A stretch of DNA of 64,000 nucleotides from Nitrososphaerota archaeon (lineage in GTDB: Archaea > Thermoproteota > Nitrososphaeria > Nitrososphaerales > Gagatemarchaeaceae): NCBI GenBank assembly GCA_027339745.1, contig DAHWNW010000001.1:299188-363187 (forward strand), read 5' to 3'. Positions 49,789-57,471 of this stretch are shown piece after piece. A program made the translations under genes and the position numbers. Numbering within the stretch: the stretch's first letter is position 1; each line of letters begins with the position of its first letter. Under the pieces are notes generated by a model. That model did not search any database and was not told the DNA's origin. It saw nothing but the letters and a program-made list of their open reading frames with translations.

Positions 49789-50160
49789 TTGGAATCATAT
49801 TCATCAGATTCTCTTGGGGCGGCCCTCCGGTTGCGTGATTACAGCAGATTCAGGATAACCGTCCGGGGCGAGCTGAGATTCGCCTCGTTCTTTCAGAACC
49901 TCCGGGACAAGGAGCTCAAGAAGAGGCTCGACGACGTGTTGAACGTGCTGAAGGAGCATCCAGACGCAGGGGACCTCGTGGAGAGGTCGCTGTGGCCAGA
50001 GGAGTACCAGAAGATGGAGCTCAGCAACCTCTTCAGGATAGAGGTGGGCAGGAGCCAGCGTATCTCCTACACCATCCGGATTGAAGGGGACAGCCTGGAC
50101 ATCGATGTGATCGAGTTCTTCAGGACCCACAAGGACTACGAGAAGAGATTCCACTACTAG
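49789..50160 (+). CDS. RelE-like type II toxin family protein
   Basis: 123 aa from TTG 49789; an internal start is possible because residues 1-20 are not typical. The core has ELRFASFFQNLRDKELKKRL, helix-helix, then strands NLFRIEVGRSQRISYTIRI, DIDVIEFFRTHKDYEKRFHY, with the aromatic and basic residues seen in RelE/ParE-like proteins. No antitoxin is directly adjacent in the same orientation; the opposing winged-helix-like gene ends 4 bp inside it. Could be an orphan toxin or a diverged RNA-binding protein. Confidence 0.6.
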   Translation: MESYSSDSLGAALRLRDYSRFRITVRGELRFASFFQNLRDKELKKRLDDVLNVLKEHPDAGDLVERSLWPEEYQKMELSNLFRIEVGRSQRISYTIRIEGDSLDIDVIEFFRTHKDYEKRFHY

Positions 50161-50417
50161 CGAAGCTTGACGCTCCGGTCGAAGAGCTCCCTGAGCTTGG
50201 GGTTGTCTGTCGCCACCCAGACGATCCTGTTGTCCTTGCCGTAGATGATCTTGTTGGATGCTTCGAGGTAGTCCAGAATCTGCTTGAACGTCTGGTACTC
50301 CATCCCCTTCGGCAGCGAACGCCAGAGTTGCATCCTGGTCGGATACTCCGCCTTCTTGATTGTGTCTACTATCTGTTTCTCCACCATCAGCATCGTGCCC
50401 AGCTTGGGTGAGTGCAT
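50157..50417 (-). CDS. Small winged-helix-like protein
   Basis: 86 aa from ATG 50417; the frame continues to 50456, but the TATA-like ATATAAAGT at 50455-50463 predicts a transcript start near 50433, after that upstream ATG. The translation IVDTIKKAEYPTRMQLWRSL, PKGMEYQTFKQILDYLEASN, KIIYGKDNRIVWVAT reads as helix-turn-helix plus beta wing, an archaeal small wHTH pattern. Overlaps the 3' end of the RelE-like gene by 4 bp. Role unknown; it may control neighbouring element genes. Confidence 0.65.
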   Translation of the reverse strand: MHSPKLGTMLMVEKQIVDTIKKAEYPTRMQLWRSLPKGMEYQTFKQILDYLEASNKIIYGKDNRIVWVATDNPKLRELFDRSVKLR

Positions 50418-50504
50418 CGAATCCGCCCTCGTATGCTCTTGCACACCAAGAGTCATATAAAGTTATGTAATCCTGCCGTGGAGGGCCCGTCCGGGGTGGA
50501 GCGG

Positions 50505-50624
50505 TCAGGCGCCTTGCGCGCCGCGGTTCTCCAGTCTGGAGAGAAGCTCTAAGATCCTATCGAGGTCAGACCTCTTGACAGAGACGAATTCCTCTGCCGG
50601 GGCGGACTGCCTGGTCTAGCTCAT
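50505..50624 (-). pseudogene. Small ORF with stop at codon 3
   Basis: ATG 50624, AGC, then TAG (50616-50618), then an open frame of 36 codons reading TRQSAPAEEFVSVKRSDLDR, ILELLSRLENRGAQGA and TGA at 50505. The amphipathic helix and the TATA-like TTAAATAC about 25 nt upstream of the ATG argue that this was a gene for a 39-residue protein, lost by one substitution (CAG to TAG is the simplest). Alternatively the family starts elsewhere. Confidence 0.4.
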
Positions 50625-50811
50625 GTGCAAGTGGAGCCCGACTGTATTTAACGAGAAAAGACTCGGGATGGAAGCGCGGGCCTGTCCCTCGTCATCACAC
50701 TACATGTACATAGTGTCCAACAGCGGGACAAGCTAACCATGTGTGGAGAAGCATAATCGCTCCTGATGCTAATTCATTCCCCAAATAGCAACCAAGTTCT
50801 TCTCAAACTCC

Positions 50812-51063
50812 ATGAGCAATTCGAGCATCCCATCGAACGAAAGGGTCGCGGTTTTCCTGCATAATGGGACGATAATAGAAGGGTTTGTACTTGAAAGAAC
50901 CGAGAGACATGTGAGGCCCAGAGACGCCTTCGAGATCCTTGAAGAGAAGGTCACCGGCCCTCTTGGCGAAGTCTACGGGAGAGGGCTATCGAGGGGAAGG
51001 GTCAAGATACCGTTCACCAGTATCTCACATTGGTTGACCCTCACCGACGTCGGGTTGAACTAG
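50812..51063 (+). CDS. Hypothetical 83-aa protein, Sm-like features
   Basis: The segment RVAVFLHNGTIIEGFVLE followed by FEILEEKVTGP and a final VKIPFTSISHWLTL is a string of beta strands with a hydrophobic-N-G turn and could be an Sm-like or small barrel fold. No other family cue. Isolated between small ORFs; G+C is lower than in the core genome. Assignment to Sm-like is a guess from strand pattern. Confidence 0.4.
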   Translation: MSNSSIPSNERVAVFLHNGTIIEGFVLERTERHVRPRDAFEILEEKVTGPLGEVYGRGLSRGRVKIPFTSISHWLTLTDVGLN

Positions 51064-51125
51064 TCATCTGCTGAAAACGTGGGAAGAACCGAAGACTTAT
51101 CGCCGCCTTCTTTCCATTCTCAGAT

Positions 51126-51314
51126 TTGATGATTTGCCAAGCAATTGAGGTGGTCGGGGGTTTAGTCACTCTGATGTTGTGCGTGGGCATCGCTTCAATA
51201 TTTGGAGCAGGGTTACTCTCGTCCATTTTGTCGGTCAACGGGTCGTTAGGTTTAGGCATGTTGGCTTTCGTGAGCATCTACGCTGTGGCGAGAATCCGCA
51301 ACCTAGGTCGGTAG
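51126..51314 (+). CDS. Small two-helix membrane protein
   Basis: 62 aa, nearly all hydrophobic: AIEVVGGLVTLMLCVGIASI and SLGLGMLAFVSIYAVARI form two membrane spans with a short Ser/Asn loop and a basic C-terminus (RIRNLGR), suggesting the C-terminus is inside. No family recognised. May be part of the accessory element. Confidence 0.45.
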   Translation: MMICQAIEVVGGLVTLMLCVGIASIFGAGLLSSILSVNGSLGLGMLAFVSIYAVARIRNLGR

Positions 51315-51528
51315 CATCGCTCTAGGGTTGTGCCTGAGGATAGCCGGGGCGCCTAACGCCGCGCTTAGGGTTCACAATGCCTCTGCCGGGATTAACGACG
51401 ACGGGGTCAAAATCCCTTCAGCAGACGAGTCATCTTGCGGGCGGCTCATTGGATTTTCAGCTAGGCCGGGAAGTCTGGTCCGCATGCTGGATTCAAAGCA
51501 AAGAAGAAACTCTCGTCATTGCACTCAG

Positions 51529-51906
51529 TCAAGCCACGAAGATGGCGTCCATGTAAATGTCGCCACTGTATCCTCCATTGTAGGATACCGTTACCTTGAC
51601 GTATTGGATATTGCTCACTGACGCTATGGTTATCCAGGTAGGGGTATTTCCTGATGAAGGGTTCCATGTGTTGGTATACACCGTTGTCCAGGAGCTGCCC
51701 GTACTCGATACCTGGACAGTGACGTAGCTGTAGTACGCGCCGCCACCATTGTTGTAGGAGTATCCGTCAATCACCAATTCCCCGCTATACAGAGTGCCGA
51801 AGTTTCCTTCTACCCAGGCGGAGTCACCTGAGTTGGGCGCGTGCAGGTTTGTGTAAGCGGAGTCAGGTATTCCCACGATGTCGGTAGGATTGGTCACAGT
51901 TCCCCC
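51529..51906 (-). repeat. Repeat module 2 of the secreted protein
   Basis: C-terminal copy of a module of about 125 codons; nearly the same coding text as the copy at 51960-52330, including an identical 15-residue GYSYNNGGGAYYSYV stretch. In-frame tandem duplication. Confidence 0.7.
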
Positions 51907-53379
51907 TCCTGTGGTCCCATAGCCACCGGTAGGCTGGCTCTGAACATATGAGCCGACAAAGATACTTATCGCGTCGACGTAGATCTTAGCTGACAACCCG
52001 CTATTGTCAGAAACGGTAATCTTGACGTATTCTATTCCTGTAACGCTCGCAATGGGGATATAAGTGGGCGTATTACCTGAGGACGGGTCCCAGGTAGCTG
52101 AATAAACGGTGGTCCAAGAACTGCCGGTGGCAGATACGGCAACTTGGACGTAACTGTAGTACGCTCCTCCTCCGTTGTTGTACGAGTACCCGTAAATCGC
52201 TATGGTGCCATTGTATTTTGCTCCGAAAGATCCTTCATCATATGCGCTGTCTCCTGAATTGGGAGCTGCCAGTACCGCATAATTGCCATCAGGCTCGCCC
52301 ACTATGTAGCTTGGATTTGTAACGGAGCCCCCGGAAGCGCCTGAAGTGACGTAAGAGGTAACAAATGACCCCGCTAGGTAGGTCTGGTCATAGCTTGTAC
52401 CGCTCCCTGAGAGATTCGTGTACTGTGCGTTCGAGTATTCAGCTGTGACCACGATAATGCAACTACTTGACCCGCAGTTGAACATATGTACGCCCGTGTA
52501 GTCCATGTCTCCTGCTCCAGAGTACATGTTGCCGTAGGTGTAAGCTAAGGGACCAGATTCGGCTCCGGCCCAGACGCTCTGGGCGTAGACATCGGTCATG
52601 CTTATGCACGGTGCGGTGCATCCGAAGACGTTCGAGGAGGTCCATGTCATCTTGAGTACGCCGTTCAGTTCAAACTCGATTGTGTTAAAGTCGCTACTCG
52701 TCGTGGTAACTAACCACTCGAAACTATCCCCGGGCGCGGTAAGGCTGCTACATGAAAAGGAATACTTGCTCGTTGATGGGCTTCCTGTGGAACTTTGAGC
52801 GTGCGCGTAGCAAGAATTGCTGACCGTGTCAAATTCGATTACCGCTTGAATCATAAAATTGGAATCTTTGGGAAATACGATATTCCACTGATACGAGAAT
52901 TGACCATCGTTGGGTGTGCAAGCAGGGTTTGCGCACGAACTGCCTGCGAGGTCATTGTATGCAGTATTCGTCAAGTCAACATAGACAGTCGTTGTCGATC
53001 CCGTGAAGTTGACTAGGACGTTGGGATCATTGGGATCGGCTTTTGACCAGTGCTTCCATGTCGCTCCAGCGGGGACTGGCACTGGAGGGCTGGGTTGAAC
53101 GGCATAAGCAGGAGATGTGCCGTTGTTCTTGCTGGTTCCTCCAGTCGCAGTTGTGGAGTTGGAGCCACTAGGTGCGCCCCCATGGCTAGTCCCATTATCG
53201 GAGTGCGAAACGACGGTGGAAGACTGTAGCGAATACATCGAGCTTGGTTGTGTCACGTTCGGAGTGGGCTGCGCCGAAACGAAGGGAACGCTAGCCAAGG
53301 GCGCGAACAGGAGCAGTGATATCGCCAAAATATTGAAACCCAGACCAAATGTGACCTTGGTCTGCGGATATCTTTCCAT
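51529..53379 (-). CDS. Secreted protein with two discoidin-like repeat modules
   Basis: 616 aa from ATG 53379, which has a clear Shine-Dalgarno GGAGGAG 4-10 nt upstream (53383-53391), rare in this window. Signal peptide GLGFNILAISLLLFAPLASV then PFVSA. A Ser/Thr/Gly-rich linker is followed by a beta-sandwich-like domain (residues about 115-330, with paired Cys: CANPAC, NSCYAHA, FGCTAPC). The last 260 residues are two copies of an about 125-residue beta module sharing GYSYNNGGGAYYSYV, TGSSWTTVY and PSSGNTPT. Cell-surface adhesion or carbohydrate binding is probable. Asn/Ser/Thr sequons are frequent. Confidence 0.75.
   Translation of the reverse strand: MERYPQTKVTFGLGFNILAISLLLFAPLASVPFVSAQPTPNVTQPSSMYSLQSSTVVSHSDNGTSHGGAPSGSNSTTATGGTSKNNGTSPAYAVQPSPPVPVPAGATWKHWSKADPNDPNVLVNFTGSTTTVYVDLTNTAYNDLAGSSCANPACTPNDGQFSYQWNIVFPKDSNFMIQAVIEFDTVSNSCYAHAQSSTGSPSTSKYSFSCSSLTAPGDSFEWLVTTTSSDFNTIEFELNGVLKMTWTSSNVFGCTAPCISMTDVYAQSVWAGAESGPLAYTYGNMYSGAGDMDYTGVHMFNCGSSSCIIVVTAEYSNAQYTNLSGSGTSYDQTYLAGSFVTSYVTSGASGGSVTNPSYIVGEPDGNYAVLAAPNSGDSAYDEGSFGAKYNGTIAIYGYSYNNGGGAYYSYVQVAVSATGSSWTTVYSATWDPSSGNTPTYIPIASVTGIEYVKITVSDNSGLSAKIYVDAISIFVGSYVQSQPTGGYGTTGGGTVTNPTDIVGIPDSAYTNLHAPNSGDSAWVEGNFGTLYSGELVIDGYSYNNGGGAYYSYVTVQVSSTGSSWTTVYTNTWNPSSGNTPTWITIASVSNIQYVKVTVSYNGGYSGDIYMDAIFVA
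51960..52330 (-). repeat. Repeat module 1 of the secreted protein
   Basis: Upstream copy of the same module (from TNPSYIVGEPDGNYAVLAAP). Divergence from module 2 is concentrated at the ends, with the centre conserved at DNA level, which suggests recent duplication or gene conversion. Confidence 0.7.
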
Positions 53380-53595
53380 CGTACTCCTCCTGTGGAACAT
53401 AATCAATGCATATTTTTTGCACTGGACTGAATATAAAATTGGAGCTTACACTGTATTACTTTGTACGACCGTGGCTGAGCTGTGAAGGTCAAACGCTGCA
53501 AGCTGGAGATTGCCGTGAAGCCATGGTGCCAACGCCCGCACCTGAATCATTAGCGTCGTCTCGGGCAGGAAGATCCTGATGTTCATTTCAACACC

Positions 53596-54324
53596 TTACT
53601 GCGTGGAGTTGGTTGCCCCCGTAATCTCTGTGAAGATGTATCCTGAAGGGTATGATGCAGAGCCGCCGCTCCCCCCTGAAATCATCGAGCAGAGTGCACT
53701 GTAAGTGTAGTCGGGCAAGCCATTCCCAACAAGGAGGACGAACTCCTCATTACATTGAGTTTTCCCTGGCAGCAGCCAGCCCAAGTTGAGCCCGAACTTT
53801 CCACTTGTCCCTTGGTTGGGAGTGATGCTGAAGATGACGGCGGCTCCCTCGTTCTGGTTTTCTTGTCCGCCTATGGTTATGGTTGCCGCGGATGAAGTCA
53901 TGGTGAAGTTGGACCTGGCGTTGAACACCGCGCTCGTCCCGTTAGGATATGTCTTCATACCAAGGATGCTGACCTCATTCAGCGGGTTCAACGTCAACGT
54001 CGACGTTTGGTTGTAGTAGTAGATTTGGACGCACAGGAGTGCTGGAGACTGCGAATCAGCTTGAAGTTTGAAGGCAAACGGAGTGGATTCAACAGCTGTG
54101 GCACACAATCCCGTTCCCGAACTGGTTGACAGAGTCGAGGAGGGAAGAGACGAAGTTGTCGAAGAACTCGACTTGGAGGAGGCAAGTGAACTGGAGCTTG
54201 CAGGCGCGGTTCCAGACCGAGTAGAATAGGCTGCAATCGCGGTCGCCAGGACGATTACCGCTGCCACCGCCAAGACGTCAGCCACATGTTTCCGCGATAT
54301 TCCTTGCCTGCTACTGGCGTTCAT
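53596..54324 (-). CDS. Membrane-anchored extracellular protein
   Basis: 242 aa. Positively charged N-terminus, anchor VADVLAVAAVIVLATAIAAY, a Ser/Thr-rich stalk (ASSSSLASSKSSSSTTSSL), then a beta domain with paired Cys (GLCATAVES, LLCVQIYYYN, KTQCNEEF, SALCSM). Overlaps the upstream 248-aa gene by 4 bp, so co-translated. Typical of archaeal anchored lipoprotein-like or pilin-like substrate-binding proteins but not identifiable further. Confidence 0.7.
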   Translation of the reverse strand: MNASSRQGISRKHVADVLAVAAVIVLATAIAAYSTRSGTAPASSSSLASSKSSSSTTSSLPSSTLSTSSGTGLCATAVESTPFAFKLQADSQSPALLCVQIYYYNQTSTLTLNPLNEVSILGMKTYPNGTSAVFNARSNFTMTSSAATITIGGQENQNEGAAVIFSITPNQGTSGKFGLNLGWLLPGKTQCNEEFVLLVGNGLPDYTYSALCSMISGGSGGSASYPSGYIFTEITGATNSTQ

Positions 54325-55067
54325 GATGTCTCCACCTCAGATGCGAATTGACTCAACGGAGTTCCTGACGCTTTCACTGGGAGCCACGCGTCAGCTTGTG
54401 TGTAGACATTGTCCAGTGAGAAGACGTTCCCTCCCCGCACCACGAATGTACCTTGTGGTCCACCCACCGAAATCAGCGGAGTGCCAAAGGCGCTGTAGTA
54501 TTGCGCGAGGAACGACCCTGGATCGCCCAAGAAGAACACGTACTCGCTGCCAACGGTGAGAGACGGATAGCCCTCTAGGTTCATGGTGGTTCCGTTGTAA
54601 GTTCCGCCTATTTGGGACATGGATAGGATTGTCCCTGCGGATATGTTTGAGTTGGACTTTATCGAAGTCAGAATTGTGAGATTGTAGTATGTAACTGGTA
54701 CGCCACGGACTCCGACTATTTTCGCGCCCGTTACGTTTGCCTCAACTATGAGCTGCGACGCTGCGGTCAAATCTGCGAGAGTCTGATAGATCTGCCAGGG
54801 AGGGTTTATGGTGCAGTTCCCGTTACAAAGTGAAGGATCGATGGAGAAGGTAATTTGTGTATTTAGAGAAGTCTCTGTGGAAGCAGACTCCCCAGGCCCG
54901 GTCACAGTAGTTGTCGGAGTGCCCACATAGCTTGTTCCTGAGAGAGGAGCGAGATAGCCTGCAAAAGCGGCTAAGGCGAGCGCCCCAATTATCGCCACGG
55001 TCACGCCGGCAGTCACTTCCTTACGATATTCCGACAATTTTTTGTCGCTCGCCCCTAGGCTGGTCAA
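54321..55067 (-). CDS. Membrane-anchored extracellular protein
   Basis: 248 aa. N-terminal cytoplasmic segment (SDKKLSEYRKEVTAG), anchor VTVAIIGALALAAFAGYLA, Thr/Ser-rich linker, two Cys in LCNGNCTINPPW and a beta-rich domain (QLIVEANVTGAKIVGV; SEYVFFLGDP). First gene of a two-gene unit with the 242-aa protein. Divergent from the membrane-bound winged-helix regulator at 55164; possible regulator-target pair. Confidence 0.7.
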   Translation of the reverse strand: MTSLGASDKKLSEYRKEVTAGVTVAIIGALALAAFAGYLAPLSGTSYVGTPTTTVTGPGESASTETSLNTQITFSIDPSLCNGNCTINPPWQIYQTLADLTAASQLIVEANVTGAKIVGVRGVPVTYYNLTILTSIKSNSNISAGTILSMSQIGGTYNGTTMNLEGYPSLTVGSEYVFFLGDPGSFLAQYYSAFGTPLISVGGPQGTFVVRGGNVFSLDNVYTQADAWLPVKASGTPLSQFASEVETS

Positions 55068-55163
55068 TCCCCCGGTTAGTGCTACGCTTTAGGACGTGTC
55101 CGCGCGCAGGCATCCTAAACATTAGGACTATAGGGACTATTCACCTGGGTAGGAGGGGGACCT

Positions 55164-55595
55164 TTGGCGGACTCGGCTTTCAAAGAAGTATCAGACGCAG
55201 ATTCGCTCAAGGGAACCACGTTGAGAGTCTACCGCCTGATGCTCCGTTCAAAGGCGCCTCTCGGGATTCATGACGTTCAGCGTAGTCTTGGGCTTAGTTC
55301 GCCGTCAGTAGCCCAATACCACGTTAGGAAACTGGTGAATCTCAAGCTAGCCCGGGAGGAAGGTGACGGCTACGTCGTCGACAGGGTCGTTGTGGACAAC
55401 GTGATTCGATTACGGAGAACAAACATACCCACTCAAACTGCCTTCGTTGCATTCTTCGTGATGTCTTTGTTCGTGATGCTAACCTTTTTTCGGCCACCAG
55501 TCTTGTCGGCGGGCTACCTTTTTGCATTGTTTGTAGTCGTCGTCGGGATTGTAATCACCTCGTATGAAACGGTCAGGACTTTCGGACGAGTATAA
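55164..55595 (+). CDS. Membrane-bound winged-helix regulator
   Basis: 143 aa from TTG 55164. Cytoplasmic wHTH at residues about 20-75: LRVYRLMLRSKAPLGIHDVQ, RSLGLSSPSVAQYHVRKLVN, LKLAREEGDGYVVDRV. Then two membrane spans, AFVAFFVMSLFVMLTFF and AGYLFALFVVVVGIVITSY, with almost no external loop. Archaeal one-component regulators of this shape sense membrane or envelope state. Divergent from the two anchored-protein genes. Confidence 0.85.
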   Translation: MADSAFKEVSDADSLKGTTLRVYRLMLRSKAPLGIHDVQRSLGLSSPSVAQYHVRKLVNLKLAREEGDGYVVDRVVVDNVIRLRRTNIPTQTAFVAFFVMSLFVMLTFFRPPVLSAGYLFALFVVVVGIVITSYETVRTFGRV

Positions 55596-55965
55596 CGCCT
55601 AGTGCGGACTACGCCAGCACGTGGAGTTTCAAAGGACCTGCGGTCTCTTCTGCTGTGCAAACCACATTCGGAGCCCTAGTAGAATTTGGCGACCAGGGCC
55701 TGATTCATCTGAATAGACCCGTTTTGGGGATGCCATAGTTCAGGAGTCTTGCAAGGATTGCGTCGGAATTGGCGCAAAGAGTGCGTGGCCCGTTCGCCAG
55801 TAGAGATGGGTTCGCTTTCCGAGTTCTTTTGCAATTCCAGAAACGAAACCCTAGAGTAATCGGAAAGCCTAACGAACCAGACTGGACCTTGGTTGACCAC
55901 GACTCGGTGAACAAGAACGAGGGTCTTAAATGCGACGTTTTACACAGTGGCAAGAAGTATTATTC
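55596..55965. other. 370-bp intergenic region
   Basis: Contains frames up to 82 codons on the minus strand without recognisable motifs. The last 45 bp hold a TATA-like TCTTAAATG (about 55923-55931), which fits the gene starting at ATG 55966. Otherwise nothing that I can support. Confidence 0.35.
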
Positions 55966-56493
55966 ATGCAAAGTCGTAAGGAAGTAAGGGCGTTTAGGTT
56001 GGACGGGAACTTGCTTCGCATGTTGGCGCTGTCCGCTCAGAGACGTGGAATAAGCGAAAATGCAGTGGTCGAAGACGTACTCCTCAGAAACCTAAAAGCT
56101 GAAACACTGGCTGAGGCCTTTGATCGAATCAGCTTCGGGAAAGAGACTTTTCGATCGATTATAGGAATGACAGATGCGAATGGACTGGAGATTATGGGAA
56201 GCGAACGGGGGGGCAAGGCATATTCCCTCGCTCGCGAATTGTCCGAGAGTCAGGGCCAACCGCTCACCTTCTCACAATACTTGACTGAAATCTTGGGAAG
56301 CCAGGGGCGCTGGTTCAAAGTAGAGGGGGCGCTTGTCAAGCCAGAGAAGGTGACACTGTACCATGGCATGGGTCCAAAATGGTCATCGTTCTTAAAGAGC
56401 TACCTGGCCAGCGCCTACGCGACTACTTCAAGAACCGGGTTGCAGCTTAAAGGGGATGGTGATTTCGTAAGCGTCGAATATAGCCTGAGTTGA
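55966..56493 (+). CDS. RHH-containing hypothetical protein
   Basis: 175 aa from ATG 55966; the longer frame from 55930 starts upstream of the predicted transcript start. The N-terminus EVRAFRLDGNLLRMLALSAQ, RRGISENAVVEDVLLRNLKA has the strand-helix-helix pattern of ribbon-helix-helix DNA-binding proteins. The remainder (about 110 aa) is mixed alpha-beta and unassigned, with GRWFKVEGALVKPEKVTLYH. May be the copy-number or transcription regulator of the element carrying the repeats just downstream. Confidence 0.6.
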   Translation: MQSRKEVRAFRLDGNLLRMLALSAQRRGISENAVVEDVLLRNLKAETLAEAFDRISFGKETFRSIIGMTDANGLEIMGSERGGKAYSLARELSESQGQPLTFSQYLTEILGSQGRWFKVEGALVKPEKVTLYHGMGPKWSSFLKSYLASAYATTSRTGLQLKGDGDFVSVEYSLS

Positions 56494-57471
56494 GAAAGGC
56501 CACTCGAAGTGGGACACCAGGAGGTTCCAGAGGATCCTATCGAAGAGGCCAGGAGCGGATTATACCGCGCGCGAGGGCATTTGAAGATGTCTTAGAGCGC
56601 CCCAGCCGGGAATCTCTGCTTATTGACATCAGGCCTCGAAGCTGGACAGGTTGGCATTTGATGGGTTCCTAGGCATCGAAAATGGACAGCAGATGAAAGC
56701 CCATCCAGGCACCGCTTGCCGGACAGAGCCACTGCTGGTATCGTACGTTTTCAAGGCTCTACCCGGAATTCGACTGTCCGTCCGATTCGAGGCTTGCCAA
56801 AACCTCAGTACAAGGAACTGTCCGGTTCGAGGCCCGTAATGCAGCGGAGTACCCTGTTTGACTTGGACACCGTTCGACACATGCTTATACTGTCAAGTGG
56901 TTTGCCACTGGTTCCCTTCCACACCACCGCAGCAGCACGGCGACGTCCGCGCTCATTTCGCAGTCCTTAGTCAGAATTTGGCAACCTCACATGTCAGTTA
57001 GCAACCTTGGCCTGCAGGGTTGCCATTTCAGCCCCTAAGGGTTGCCAAAATCGGGTAGAAAGCGACGTTTCGGTTGACAACCCTGCGATAGATTTGGCAA
57101 CCCTTCGTAGGCGCGTTAAATACCGGGGGCGCATAATGAAGCGTCTAACTCAGTTTCTCTCTCTGGGCTGAAATACGACGACGAAAGGAATGTTGGCGCC
57201 TAGGGACGGCCTTGAAAGAGCATCCTAGGACGCCATAGGGCCAATAGGTACCAACGATTGGTTGTTCGCAGCCCTCAGCTGGCAGGGTTGCCAGGGATTT
57301 CGTTGCGGATATTTCCCGCCAATCTCCCAATATATTTTTTGAACGATCTTTTCCACCAAGGACCCCACTTGGTCCAACCTGCCTCCCAAGCGACTGGGAC
57401 TGTCGCCTGGAGCGAATCAGAATAGGCGACACTTACTGCAGCCATCCTCCACCCCGAGGGCCACCGATACT
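56494..57471. other. 978-bp non-coding region holding a repeat cluster
   Basis: No convincing gene. Short frames include LDRLAFDGFLGIENGQQ on the plus strand (56640-56700), without family signal. The second half contains the GGTTGCCAAA repeat cluster and a TATA-like GTTAAATACC (57115-57124) followed by no long frame, so an RNA or nothing is transcribed from it. It separates the RHH gene from the Mini-A-type gene. Confidence 0.45.
56977..57103. repeat. Cluster of GGTTGCCAAA-type repeats (iteron-like)
   Basis: Six copies of AGGGTTGCCAAA-like sequence in 127 bp, in both orientations: TTTGGCAACC (56977), TTAGCAACC (56998), AGGGTTGCCA (57016), AAGGGTTGCCAAAA (57037), the hybrid palindrome GGTTG-A-CAACC (57072-57082), TTTGGCAACCC (57093). 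A seventh copy, AGGGTTGCCAGGG, is at 57284. Spacings are about 20 nt. This resembles an origin or regulator array. Confidence 0.7.

Noticed and set aside
49789..50417. Toxin-antitoxin pair of RelE-like and winged-helix-like genes
   Set aside because: The two are convergent with overlapping ends rather than an operon, unlike type II systems.
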